From Paramarasmius palmivorus (Eukaryota > Basidiomycota > Agaricomycetes > Agaricales > Marasmiaceae), in contig JAYKXP010000028.1 of the NCBI GenBank assembly GCA_037176845.1, positions 310,001 to 374,000 of the forward strand: a DNA stretch of 64,000 bases. The letters are read 5' to 3'. A model generated the notes under the pieces. It worked only from the letters and a program-made list of their open reading frames with translations. It had not been told where the DNA came from and did not search any database. The position numbers and the translations under genes are program-made. Shown in pieces: positions 24,448-36,788 of this stretch (its first letter is position 1; each line of letters begins with the position of its first letter).

Positions 24448-25226
24448 ATGGCAATGCTCCTTCGACTAAGACACTTTCAAAAATGTTCTCCAGTTATTCA
24501 ACGAGGATCCCGTCTACTTGCCTCTCAGGCATACACTGACCCAGGCAATGCGAAAGATCCAGCCATCACCACTACTCCCTCAAACATAACTGAAGCTCAA
24601 CGTGCTTCGCTCGATAGCGCGTTGCGGGTCGACCAGGCTGGCGAAATCGCGGCAAATTATATTTACTACGGTCAACACTTTATTCTTGGAAAGAATCCTA
24701 CCGTTGGATCCTTGATTCAAGTACGTGTTAGCATAAGTTTCCTCGTTCGTCACTGACCTTTCGGGAACAGGACATGTGGGAGCAAGAGAAGAAGCATCTG
24801 GCAGTGATGGACAAGCTTCAAGTGCAACACAGGATACGGCCAACCGTTCTCACTGACGTAGCCAAAGTAGCAGGTTTTGGGCTGGGTGCAGTGACTGCTC
24901 TTATGGGGAAAGAAGCCGCTATGGCTTGTACTGAAGCAGTGGAAACAGTCATCGGGGAACATTATGACGAGTGAGTCGTTGTCCGAATTGTTGGGAGCTT
25001 GGCTAACCATCTCCCAAGTCAACTGAAAGAGATGCAATCATTGCCTTCAGATCACCCTAGCGTTCCGTTACTTAGAGAGGTAGTGAAGGAGTTCAGAGAC
25101 GATGAACTAGAGCATCTTGACATCGCTGTTGTGAATCATTCGCAAAGGGCACCAGCTCACGCTTTGCTGAGCAGTGTCATTGGTGCAGGATGTAAAGTAG
25201 CCATCGAGCTATGTAAGAGGTTCTGA
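24448..25226 (+). CDS. COQ7: COQ7 demethoxyubiquinone hydroxylase
   Basis: Three exons (24448-24720, 24771-24970, 25019-25226) encode about 226 residues. The first ~35 residues are basic and hydroxylated ([20 protein letters not shown]), fitting a mitochondrial presequence. The ferritin-like di-iron motifs are complete: [49 protein letters not shown] and [13 protein letters not shown], carrying the expected Glu/ExxH ligands. The enzyme hydroxylates demethoxyubiquinone at the inner mitochondrial membrane in coenzyme Q synthesis. Intron 2 uses a CCCAAG 3' site 12 nt after a perfect CTAAC branch, confirmed by the HYDDQL motif. It converges on the isochorismatase-like gene, with only 39 bp between stops. 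Confidence 0.96.
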
Positions 25227-25265
25227 AGTAATATATTCACCATCAACCACCGGGATGTACAAGCA

Positions 25266-25986
25266 TTATGACCAGCCTTTGTTGAGCTTCGTAATCGCGT
25301 CGCTCTCTTCTACAACATCTGCATACTTCGCATGAAGGTCAAAGAGGTTGGCATTCTGTATCTCTGCACTACGGTCACCGCAAGCAGCTCCGACGATCTC
25401 GATGGAGTGTCAGCCACTTTACGCACTCTTGATATAGCGAACTGTAACTCACCATCGGCCGAAACCCATTTTGCATTGCGTCCAATGCTGTTGCCCTGAC
25501 ACATCCACTCGTACTCACCCCGCATATGACCAGTGTATCCACATTCATCGTCCTCAAGGTCGACGCCAAGCTGGTCCCAAAAAAAGCACTAGCATACTGT
25601 TTCACTACAACCACATCCTGCTCTATAGGTACCAGACCCTCCACCCATCCATCTAATCCCCGTTGATCGCCCTTCTGCCAGACACTCAAAGCCTTGGCCT
25701 TTGTGTAGAACAATCCTGCATCCTTCATATCGGGGTGATCATATTGCACTTTGGTCCAGATGACGGGAACGCTGCCCTTTCGCGCGGCGTCGAGAAGACG
25801 ACGCATGGAGTCTGGAGCGTCCTTACCGACAGGACTGGTGGTAATATCAAGAGGAGAACCCTCTGTCCAATAAGCTTTGCAAACATCGATTAGGATAAGT
25901 GCTGGCTTGCTTCCCCAACCCATAATGTTGGCAAAACCGGCCACTTTGATATAATCTTCTGCAGAGGGGTGGTCGATGGGTGCCAT
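25266..25986 (-). CDS. isochorismatase-family cysteine hydrolase
   Basis: The ATG at 25986 begins MAPIDHPSAEDYIKVAGF. The cysteine-hydrolase triad is visible: Asp in ALILIDVCKAYW, Lys in VIWTKVQYDH and Cys in VICGVSTSGCVRATALDA. A small intron near 25390-25450 separates this from the last exon, which reads through GAACGDRSAEIQNANLFDLH and ends LNKGWS at TAA 25266-25268. Total length is about 220 residues, normal for N-carbamoylsarcosine amidase/isochorismatase relatives that cleave amides or ethers of small molecules. The sequence does not tell which substrate is used. There is no signal peptide. It is tandem with the AN1 protein upstream (84 bp apart). Confidence 0.85.
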
Positions 25987-26070
25987 AGTGAAAGTATGAG
26001 ACCGAGAATGATACGATACGTTCTCGCAAGCCCGTGTGATTACTGGACAGTTTGCGATAAGATCACGAGT

Positions 26071-26993
26071 TTACTGGGCAACAAAAACCACCAATGACCC
26101 ATCATTTACTGCATCAGCGAAGACCTTGTCATTGGGTAACGGTATAGTTTGATCGTCGAAGACCTTGCAAAGGCGATAACGCTGGGAATGATATGAGTAT
26201 GGTATTTTCGGACGATAAGACTGTAGACCGACATTCCACTGCGACGAAGACAATCCTAAGTGTGAAGCCAACATGTCGAAAACTCTTCCGGTTGTCATAG
26301 TCTGCACGCATGCTGAATGATAGGAATATATCCTTGAACAGACAATGAATTACCTTCTGCACCCAGACAATCTTTTCTTCCGTGGCTCCTTGGATCTTTG
26401 CCCGGATAAAGCGACGCTGGTTTGGGGAGATTGAGGAAGATTTGTCTTTGGGATCGAGGGGGATCGCTCGCTGTCGCATTTTCATGAGCTCGAGCTTTTG
26501 TTGGGCAGTTGATTTTGGTTTTGAGGTTGTGCTGGATACACCTATTGCGTTCGAGGGAGCCTTGGTGGGGAAGTGTTTTGCTAAAAGCGCTCTAGCCGTC
26601 TCATTCTTAGGTGTCTCTGATTTGGGCGTCGCACAGTTATGGGTGTCTGGATGGCGATGCCTACGAAGAAAGATCGTCGACCGACACACTTGGAAGTATA
26701 TTATCAACTTACTCTGAGCAAAAACAGTTTTTGCATTGGGGACAAGAAGCAGAAGCATCATCGGTACCAGACGAGGAAAGGTTGAGAGTGGGCTTGCTGC
26801 AGCTTTCAATGTGACATCGGTTCAATTTATCCTCGAATTCGGTCTTTTCTGAACTCCTTGAAACTGAGCAAGCGTGTGCATCTGGAGAAATGTGAGCCTT
26901 GCAGAAGAATTTATCGCAGCGACAGCGGATGGGAAGAAAATCGACTTGAGGACAGACTCCGCATTGGTTTCCGACTTGGAGTAGTTCGGACAT
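26071..26993 (-). CDS. CUZ1: Cuz1/ZFAND1-like AN1 zinc-finger protein with ubiquitin-like tail
   Basis: The ATG at 26993 starts MSELLQVGNQCGVC. Two AN1-type zinc-finger segments are seen: one beginning CGVCPQVDFLPIRCRC and ending HISPDAHAC, and a second beginning CHIESCSKPTL and ending in HRHPDTHNC, completed across an intron (about 26652-26704). A basic helical linker (QQKLELMKMRQRAI) follows, then a C-terminal domain with GRVFDMLASHLGL and LPNDKVFADAVNDGSLVVFV, consistent with the ubiquitin-like fold of Cuz1. Cuz1/ZFAND1 binds Cdc48/p97 and the proteasome and protects against arsenite and metalloid stress. Architecture AN1-AN1-UBL is the evidence. It shares a 74-bp divergent promoter with VPS2. 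Confidence 0.85.
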
Positions 26994-27067
26994 GATGGTG
27001 GTCACTGCGCAACCTGCGCTGCGCGCGTGGGTCACACTTTGTCTCTTTCCTCTTCACTACACCAACC

Positions 27068-28035
27068 ATGAACATCATTGTAGGTTCTTGTACACTATTA
27101 CAGTGGACTGTTGCTCAATTATGAGCAGGAAACTCTTTTTGGACGCACAGTTACGCCTGCAGAGCGCCTTCGCCAGCATCAACGTTCGCTCGCGAAAGCT
27201 CAGCGGGAACTCGACCGGGAACGAACAAAGCTCGAGCAAAGTGAGAAGAAACTCATTATGGACATCAAGAAGAGTGCGAAGTCTGGCCAAATGGTACCCC
27301 ACCTGCCGCTATTCAAAGCCAAACCAATAATCCTCATCCACTAGAACGCATGCAAAGTAATGGCCAAGGATCTCGTTAGGACCAGACGATATGTCCAGAA
27401 ATTCTACCAAATGCGAACGCAACTACAGGCCGTTGGGCTGCGAATACAGACGCTACGGAGTAATCAGCAAATGGCAGACGCTATGAGGGGTGCTACTAGG
27501 GTATAGTGGTATTCTCTGAATTCTTGGTTCTATTACTCAAACTGGACACAATGATAGGCTATGGCATCTATGAACCGAGGGTTGAATCTCCCAGCCATAC
27601 AGAAGATCATGAATGAGTTTGAAAAGGAAAGCTCGATGATGGATATGAAAGAGGAGATGATGTCGGATGCGGTCGACGACGTTATGGATGAAGCCGAGGA
27701 GGATGAGGAAGAAGAGGGGGACAAGATATTAAAGCAAGTTCTGGACGAGATTGGTGTTGATCTATCACAACAGGTGTGTTTCGTGACTGACCATATAGAA
27801 CTTCTGTTCACCAAACTATCACCAGCTCACTGATGCGCCGACTGGAATTACGGTAGCATCCTCCCTAACAGCCCCACGACAAGCTGTTGCTCTTGGTGAA
27901 ACGGTTGGGCCATCGAGGGGCGGTGATGATGGTGCAGATGGTTCTTCCGGTGGTGGTGGTGGTGGGGGAGGCGGTGCTGCGTTATCTGATGAAGATGCAT
28001 TGCAGGCCCGCTTGGACGCCCTACGGAGAGGTTGA
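27068..28035 (+). CDS. VPS2: ESCRT-III subunit Vps2/CHMP2
   Basis: The first exon is only 12 nt (27068-27079, MNII). It joins after an intron ending GAGCAG to ETLFGRTVTPAERLRQHQRS, the canonical Vps2 N-terminus with its basic helix 1. Later exons carry VMAKDLVRTRRYVQKFYQMR, AMASMNRGLNLPAIQKIMNE and the acidic helix DVMDEAEEDEEEEGDK. A poly-Gly linker leads to LSDEDALQARLDALRRG, a textbook MIM1 motif that binds the Vps4 MIT domain. The protein caps and disassembles ESCRT-III polymers in multivesicular-body sorting and membrane scission. Length is about 240 residues. It converges on COG4, with 52 bp between the stops. Confidence 0.94.
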
Positions 28036-28087
28036 TTATAAGAATATACAGGTATCAGCTAATCCGCTTTATGATGTACAGGAATAT

Positions 28088-30717
28088 TTAAACTTTGAGA
28101 GCCACTATTGTCCGAGCCTCCTGCAAGGTTAGTTTCCATGAAATGCCAGACCCGTTATAGAATTCGTCCACATCTTCCTCCTGCATCAAATATCCATCAG
28201 TATGAAGACTACTAGGTAATGGCACAGTTTCCATACATTATCAAGGTTTAACAACGTTGACATTTGCTGAAAACGGACAAATTTCTCCCGTGTGTCTCCA
28301 AACACATTGTGAGGGGAGAGATAAGTCATGATAGACCGTAGGTCGCGATCAAAACGAATGGCACCAAGCTGAGATGTTATTATGAGACCCAGTCTTGACC
28401 TAGTAAGGGAAAGCATACCTCAGTGAACTTGAACCCCAACATGAACTTTTCCCAAGGTCGAAGGAGGGTATCCAACAACAGTCCAAAGAATATCCTATAG
28501 TTGGCGTCTGACAAGGTATCCTGCGAGCGGTCATTGAGGGAGGCTTCCAAGCATGGTCATTCTTACGCACTTTGTATCCATCTGTCAACTGCTCCCATTT
28601 CTTGATGAATCGCTTCCGAACGAGGTCTTGATATTCGGCATTGGAATACGCTTCGTCGTCCAGTACATATGTCACATCCTTGTATATCTCGCTGACGAAA
28701 GTTTTGAGCTTGGGCCGTACTAGTTGGTTGAATAATTGCTCCACGCCAACCTAACAGCCAAATGGAAGTGTGTCTCAAACATGGAATGAAACAGACTCAC
28801 TCGAACTGTAGACTTGAATTTCGTAGTCAGACCTGATAAGGAAACGAGCTGTGCCTTTGCTGCTTCCTGTTGCAGTGCCATGAAGAACTGGTTTATCGGA
28901 CCGTTACTACTCAAATCCCGACATAGTCGTTCCAAGTGTGACGAGGAAACATCAAGGTCATTGAGAATGGTCTGAAGGATTTAGGATCGTGTGTGAGAAG
29001 AGGACTGTGGTCACTTACTATGTATGCATTCCGGTTATCACGATCAATTTTCTCATTTCTTGATTGGCCGGGTGGTGTATTTCTGTACACTTCTTGCAGC
29101 CTTTTCCTTAGGACATCAATATAGTCCTCATCTATCACCCTTCGTAACTGGTCCATCAGACGCTCAACAGCAGGGAGTGAGCCAGTCGAATATAACCGTG
29201 TAAGTACTATTTTCAGGACGTAGAAAACGTCATCTGGTGTCGTGGTAGTAACTGCTGACTGCGTCAAATCAGGGGTCGAGAGTCGATGAGCTTGATCGAT
29301 GATTGTCCGAATATACCACAATTCCATCGGGATATAGTATTTGGAAAGAATATCTTCGAGTAGTTTTTGAGAAGTGGTGGATTCCAGTGGGGTCAATTCC
29401 ACGACAGCAGAAGATGTGGTATCCTCAGCGTTTTCATCCGTTGGGGGATCCTGGTTATCGAGCAGAAAACGCTTGAATAGACTCCAACGTCCAACCATCC
29501 CGGATATCTCAACGAGGAGCTTGTCGATTTCACGGGGGTCTACCTCGTCTTCTGCAGCTACAGAAATACTCGGGTTTTGTCGTCGAGGTTGGGACGTCTG
29601 TATTTCGGATAGCTGATGCAGATATGAGTAGCTGTCTTGAACACAACACGAGGTCATACCTTGCGCGTCATAGATCGCTCTTCTTCCCATCGTTCAAGTG
29701 CACTTTTAACCACTCTGTCACATTCTTGAAGTAGACGCTCAACAACCTGCTTCATTTTGCCTGTACCGTAGTATTTTTCCACAACGGGTTGGTGCTGGTC
29801 CACAATCATAGCCACGCTTTCAAATAGAGCAGTCAGCGTTGTTATGAAATAGAGCGGCGAGGAGCCTATGACTTGTCAGCCTCAAAACCTCGGGGATACA
29901 GACAGACGTACTTTTGGCAGAGACAGGTGCTCTGACCCGTACCAGGTCTACAACGAAAGACGCGTAAGCTTCCAGGCCCTCTTGTTCCCATCCTATGGCA
30001 GGGAATAGCTTGAAGAATCGACTTGTTGCTGCAGCATCCTTCGCCTGTGATGCTTGTTCGAAGTTACGCAGAAATATCTGCAATAATTCTTCTCTCGCGG
30101 CCTGGAGGGTTTGCACTGGTGGTAAATGACTTTCAGATGTCGGCTGCCCTGGTACAATAAGATTACTGCGAAAATCAAGACAACTGAGCCGTGCATACCA
30201 CTGCTATTTCGGCGAAGCGTCCAGAAATGATATGTGAGGGAAGCGACATGGCACGAGCACAGTGTCGAGTTGCGGACTCCCAGTCATGACTCTCCATTGA
30301 AAGCTTCAAGTCCGCTAATGAGGACTATGGCATATTCAGTACCAAGCAGGCGCAAGATATAAGATTCCTCACCTTGAGATCTATGACTTGACCCACACGG
30401 TCTGTAGCTTCTCGTATCCTCTTCATCTCTTCGTCGAGAGACTGTACGCGACCACTGACGCGTTCAGCGGTTTGAGCAGTAGCAGATACTTTCGTCGACA
30501 GTCCTGCAGCATCTTTTGAAAGAGAGTCTAAATGTGGGACTAGGGCTTGAAGTCGGTCAAGAGACTGAGAGATAGGTTCCCGCTCAGAGAGGAGTTCCGA
30601 CAAAGAGTTTGAAAGCTCGACTTCTTCAGACTGATAGGCTGAAAGAGAGGAAAGGATTTGAGGTAAAGAGGTAAGTTTTCTGGGATCTTGAAGAGTTAAA
30701 GAGGGAGTAGTAGACAT
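28088..30717 (-). CDS. COG4: conserved oligomeric Golgi complex subunit 4
   Basis: The gene starts at the ATG at 30717 (MSTTPSLTLQDPRKLTSLPQ) and ends at TAA 28088-28090 after TIVALKV. The N-terminal exon is a long coiled coil (LSNSLSELLSEREPISQSLD and following heptads) as expected for a COG tethering subunit. It is followed by FLRNFEQASQAKDAAATSRF and FPAIGWEQEGLEAYASFVVD, highly characteristic of COG4. Later exons read FDRDLRSIMTYLSP near the C-terminus. The COG complex tethers retrograde vesicles at the Golgi and keeps glycosylation enzymes in place. About nine short introns interrupt the gene; exons between 28440 and 29900 are only approximately joined. It is divergent from the myosin gene, with 140 bp between starts. 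Confidence 0.9.
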
Positions 30718-30857
30718 CGACCGTCTCGGGGTTATTTTTTGACACGCGCTGGCGAACACAAGGCAGAGGCGACCCATCAACAGTGACACACAATATATCC
30801 CTTTCCTTCCTTCCCTGAAATTCTACTTTCTATCCGCCTTGTCTCCCCTTTCTTCTC

Positions 30858-33800
30858 ATGGCGGAGAACATCTACAGCAAGGGGACTCGTGTCTGGTTCG
30901 AGGACAAGGATCAGGCATGGGTATCTGGAGAGGTCACTTCAGTCACCAAGGGTGCAGACGATTCCATTAAGCTCGTCTTCATTGACGAGCGTGGAAAGGT
31001 GGGTTCGCCTTTTTTTACTTTGTCAATCTACTTACTCAAGGCATCCTTTGTCCAGGAAACTACGATTGATACGACTGTAAAGGACATTAAAGATGGGAAA
31101 GAGGGCTTACCACCACTACGAAATCCTCCCTTGTTAGAAACCGCCGATGATTTGGCGACACTTTCACATCTCAACGAGCCTTCTGGTGCGTGAAAAGGCC
31201 CATATGTCGTTTTGAAGGGTCCTAAAACGAATCGCTAGTTCTTCATACGATACGAAATCGTTATGCGCAACACAGCATATACACTTATAGTGGCATAGTG
31301 CTCATCGCAGTCAACCCTTTTCAACGCGTCGCTCTCTATGGCCCCGAAATCCTTCAGGCATACAGTGGCCGGAAACGAGGCGAACTTGAGCCTCATTTAT
31401 TTGCCATCGCTGAGGACGCGTACACAGCGATGAGAAAGGAGGGCATGGGTCAGACCATCATCGTTTCTGGAGAAAGGTTCGTTCTACTGCTTGTGCGATG
31501 GCTTCTTGTTCTGATTTGAATATCAGTGGTGCTGGCAAAACAGAATCCGTATGTTTGGTGTTCTCCATCTGAGCTACCATCCCCTGATCCCACGTTAGGC
31601 CAAATACATTATGAGATATCTTGCCTCGGTCAACCCAGATTCTGCAAGTTCGAAGACCAAATTCAAACTCACGTTGGAGGAATCCAGTGAGATCGAACGA
31701 CAAATTCTCGCCACAAATCCCATCCTCGAAGCATTCGGCAATGCCAAGACCACTCGGAATGATAATTCGTCTCGGTTCGGTAAATACATACAGGTGAGGC
31801 TCACACTTTTAGGATCTTAGTTCGTTTATTAATAAGACTTATCAGATTTTGTTTGATGGAAAACAAGAAATTGTTGGCGCTCGCATCCGGACCTATCTCT
31901 TGGAGCGCTCTCGTATTGTTTTCCAACCCCTCACTGAACGAAACTACCACATCTTCTACCAACTTTGTGCTGGTGCACCATCGAAAGAGCGGAAGGATCT
32001 TGGTTTAGATACGGATATCACCAAGTTCCACTATCTTAAACAAGGCGGTCCGCATTCAACACCCATTGCCGGAGTTGATGATTCGGAGGAGTTCAGGGCT
32101 ACCCAGCAAGCACTATCTACCGTCGGAATTAGTGTTGAAAAGCAGTGGGCGGTATTCCGTCTACTTGCTGCGCTTCTTCACCTTGGAAACGTCAAGATTA
32201 CCCAGCTCCGGAATGATTCTGCAATAGACGACAATGATCCTGCCTTATTATTGGCAACTCGATTCCTAGGTGTCAACCTCGCGGACTTCAAGAAGTGGAC
32301 TATCAAGAAGCAGATCACTACCCGGTCAGAAAAAATTGTCACAGCCCTGAATGGTGCCCAGGCCACGGTCGTTCGTGATAGTGTCGCGAAATTCGTTTAT
32401 GCGTGCATGTTCGAGTGGCTGGTTGCCATCGTCAATGAGAGTCTGGCTGGTGAAAATGGGGATGCGGCTGAACGCGCGGAAATGTTTATCGGAGTGTTGG
32501 ATATTTATGGTTTCGAACATTTCCAAAAGGTTAGTCCGATATACTGGTGCAAGAACTTCTAGGCTGACATGCGTCATGAATAGAACTCTTTTGAACAGTT
32601 CAGCATCAACTACGCCAACGAGAAACTGCAACAGGAGGTATGCAGCAAATGGCATAATGATTATGTAATCTAACACGCGTTTTTAGTTCAACTCTCACGT
32701 CTTCAAGCTAGAGCAAGAAGAGTATGTTAAAGAGGAGATCAATTGGACATTCATCGATTTCTCGGACAATCAACCATGCATAGACGTTATTGAAGGGAAA
32801 CTCGGTGTTTTGGCACTTCTCGACGAAGAATCTCGTTTGCCATCCGGTAGCGATCAGTCGTTCTTGCAGAAACTTAACACGCAACTAGTCAAACCCGAAA
32901 ACAAGAACGTGTTCAAGAAGCCTCGATTCGGAAATTCAGCATTCACCATCGCTCACTATGCCCTCGACGTAACTTACGAAGTCGAAGGCTTCATCGAAAA
33001 GAATCGTGATACAGTGCCAGACGAACATATGGCTCTGTTGGCATCCACAAAGAATCCTTTCTTGAAGGAGGTTCTCGATGCAGCCTTAATGTCTGCTAAA
33101 CCGTCGGATAGTCCTCATCCAGGATCGCCAGTGCCGTCAGATTCTGCGAGTGGAGGTTCTCGGCGCTCATCAGTAATACCTGATCCTGGTCGACAGTCCT
33201 GGGTTGCACCCGCTCCTAACTCAGCAGCTTCCAGCGGTCCTAAACGACCCGGTGGTGTTACCAAAAAGCCAACGCAGGGCTCTATCTTCAAGGCTTCCCT
33301 AATCACCCTCATGGATACCTTGAGTGTGACGAACGTCCACTATATCAGATGTATAAAGCCGAACGAAGCGAAGAAGCCATGGGAGTTCCAACCTCAACAG
33401 GTCCTCGGTCAGCTTAGGGCTTGCGGTGTGCTGGAGACCATCCGCATCAGTTGTGCTGGTTATCCTTCTCGTTGGACATACGAGGAATTCGCCGAACGGT
33501 TAAGTCTTCTCATCTCAGTTTCAATGATCATTGCCTTACATTGAATATAGGTACTACATGTTGGTGCCCTCGACAATCTGGCAGCCACTCATCCAATCCC
33601 TCGAACTGAAGAAGTTGTGCTCCATCATCCTCGAGAAGACCATCAATGACCAGGATAAATATCAAAATGGTCTTACGAAGATTTTCTTCCGCGCTGGCAT
33701 GCTCGCCGCATTGGAGTCTCTTCGTTCCGATAGGCTCAATGCGATGGTTACTGTCGTCCAAAAGAATATGCGCAGAAGGATGGCAGTCAAGAAGTACCAG

Positions 33801-36494
33801 GAGTTGCGAACTGCAACCATTAAGATACAGACCTGGTGGAGGGGCGTTATGGCTAAACGTCTTGTGGAGCATGTTCGTCGTGAGACTGCGGCTCTTCGTC
33901 TCCAAAAAGCTGTCAGGGGCTTTGTCCAACGAAAGAAGTATCAAGGCACACGGCGTGCCATCATCCTCTTCCAAAGCAGTAAGTAAACAGAGTATCTATT
34001 TCATCCAGTGGTAATGACGCCAATTTCATAGGGGTTCGTGGTGCACAGGCTCGGGATCTTTACCGACGAAACCGCACCACCCACGCAGCCGTACTTCTTC
34101 AGAGTCTTTTCCGTGGCTGGTGCGTATGCAGCCAATATCGATCTAACATGTTCTGATTCACTATTACCAGTGCCGTGCGCAAGTCCTTCAAATCCGATGT
34201 TAAACATGTCGTATACCTACAGTCCTGCGTTCGAAGACGTCTTGCTCGTAAACAACTCAAGCTACTGCGAGCCGAGGCCCGTTCCGTATCCAAGTTCAAA
34301 GAGATCTCATACCGATTGGAGAACAAGGTGGTGGAGCTCACTCAGACGTTACAGAAACGGACAGAGGAGAAGAAGGAACTTCAAGCTAAACTCACGGAGC
34401 TCGAGCAGCAACTGCAGACTTGGACGACTCGCCATGAGGAATCGGACGCCCGGGCGCGGCAACTGCAAACGTCGTTGCAGACCGCCGAGATTGAACTCTC
34501 GAGGCGAGACGAGCTTTTGCAGGCAAAAGCGGAAATTGAGAAGCGACTTGAGGAGGCCCTGGCTAAGGCAACGGAGAAGGAAGAACAGATTCAAAAACTG
34601 ACCAACGACTTGATACGTCAGGCCACACAACTGGAGCAGCAGCAGAAGACGATCGACGCAACGCCGGCCAGGAACCAAGAGGACTCTTCAGTCATTATGA
34701 CGCTGAAGAATGAAGTAAGTAGCCTGCGGGAGCAGCTCAACAGATCGAACGCCTTGAACGTGCTTACTCGGGGTGCACGGGTAGACCCGCCATTATCACC
34801 GACATTTGCACCTACGCTTCGTCCTGCAGAGGCGAATGCCAACATCCCCAATGGTGCCGCACCCAATTCCCAACGACACCAGCGAAGACATAGCTCTGCC
34901 GGCGTTTATGCTCTCGCTGCACCGGATAACAGGACGTCAACAGACGAGGTTATGTTTGACGTGAAGCGAAGTCAGGCAATGAACCCTCGTGCCGTGTCTG
35001 TTGCGTACAACGGCGAAGACAACATCTTCAAGTTCCATCAAAACGGATTACCCGGTATCCGTGACGATGACTTAGCCGAGGAGAAGATTCGCTTGTTACA
35101 AGATGTCAAACGTCTTGACGAGGACGTGTTGGATGGCTTGATTAGAGGCCTGAAGATTCCTGCGCCTAGTCTCACCAACCCATCGGCGGTGAAGGAGATC
35201 CTCTTCCCAGCTAATCTCATCAGCCTGGTCACCAATGAGATGTGGAAATATGGTCTCATTCCGGAAAGTGAGAGGTTCCTGGCCAATGTGATGCAAACCA
35301 TTCAGGCCCATGTCATGGTAAGCATTCTCCACCCCTAAACTATGCTAATGCTGATATTGTAATGCAGTCCTTTACTGGCGAAGACGCGATCATTCCCGGT
35401 ATCTTCTGGCTCTCTAACGTGCACGAGATGCTTTCCTTCATCTGCGTCGCTGAAAGCGACATGCTTCAGGGCATAGGCCCAGGGGAAGAGAATGCAGTAC
35501 GTCCCTTCGACTGGAATGACTACGAACGTTTGGTCTCCGTCGTCAAGCATGATTTGGACAGCCTGGAGTACAACATCTATCACACGTGGATGTTGGAAAC
35601 GAAGAAGAAACTATCCAAGATGGTCATCCCTGCGTTGATTGAGAGTCAATCATTACCTGGTTTCACTACAAGTGATGGTGGAGGTCGACTGTTCAACCGG
35701 TTGTTGAATGCCAACAGCCAGCCGGCATTTAGCATGGACGACATCCTGAACCTCTTGAACAAGGTCTGGAAGAGTCTGAAGAGTTATTATATGGAGGAGT
35801 CCGTGGTACAACAGGTGGTTACGGAACTCCTGAAGTTGATTGGTGTTACGAGCTTTAACGACCTGCTGATGAGACGGAACTTTTCTTCGTGGAAGCGAGG
35901 TGTGTTCCAAGCTTGTATTCTCACAAACGGGCGCTAACATTTTTGGTTCAATTAGCGATGCAAATACAATACAACATCACAAGAATTGAAGAGTGGTGTA
36001 AATCTCATGACATGCCAGAGGGAACACTTCAGTTGGAGCATCTGATGCAGGCCACCAAGTTGCTACAGTTGAAGAAGGTATGTCATATCCGCGTTTTTCT
36101 GAAACACGAGTCTAAAGATAGAGTTAATAGGCTACTCCCGCTGATATTGAGATCATTTATGATGTCTGTTGGATGTTGAGTCCCATGCAGATTCAACGGA
36201 TGTGCACGAACTACTACGTTGCAGATTATGAGGTAAGGGTTTCGTTTAGTGGAGTGGGTAATTGAGACTCATCCCGGTCGACCACAGAACCCAATTTCAC
36301 CGGAGATCTTGCGAGTAGTCGCATCCCGAGTACAAGCCAACGACCGTAATGACCACCTCCTACTCTCACCAGAAACGGAGGAAGTAGGACCGTACGAACT
36401 ACCACTTCCTCGGGAGGTGTCCGGTCTCGAAACTTACGTGCCAGCGTACCTGAACGTGTCACATCTAAGACGACTTGCGGCGCTGGTTTCATAG
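30858..36494 (+). CDS. MYO2: class V myosin heavy chain
   Basis: The protein starts [20 protein letters not shown], the SH3-like N-terminus of class V myosin. The P-loop [10 protein letters not shown] is assembled across an intron near 31480-31530. The motor continues with [18 protein letters not shown] (switch I), DIYGFEHFQ (switch II region), [12 protein letters not shown] and [18 protein letters not shown] motifs follow at about 33730-34300 ([16 protein letters not shown] and others), then a coiled coil (about 34290-34760) and the dilute cargo-binding domain (about 35370-36200). The product is near 1,600 residues. It carries vesicles and organelles along actin cables to growth sites. A Ser/Pro-rich segment in the loop 2 region (33105-33270) is larger than in yeast Myo2. 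Around fourteen short introns are present. Confidence 0.95.
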
Positions 36495-36788
36495 GAACAA
36501 GCATATACGTTCGGGAGGAATCGTTGACTCTGTTTGCTTTCTGGATTGTTTTGAGCCATCTCTACCGTTTTGCTATATTACCTTGCATTACATTACATGA
36601 TTTATTCTATGACGAGGCGTTGAACGCGTATGTGGCGTGTGGACCTGTTTCCGCAGTAACCGAGTCTGGCAGTAACCTCAGGGCGACACTACATGACGTC
36701 CAGACGGCGTCATGCAACAGGTGTAAGTACACGCGTTTTATTTTTAGACCTGGTATAAATTGGCGTGTGGGGTGTACGGTGTGCGTCA

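Noticed and set aside
33528..33974. 148-codon minus-strand frame inside the myosin V gene
   Set aside because: It is antisense to conserved IQ-motif coding sequence and shows no family motif.
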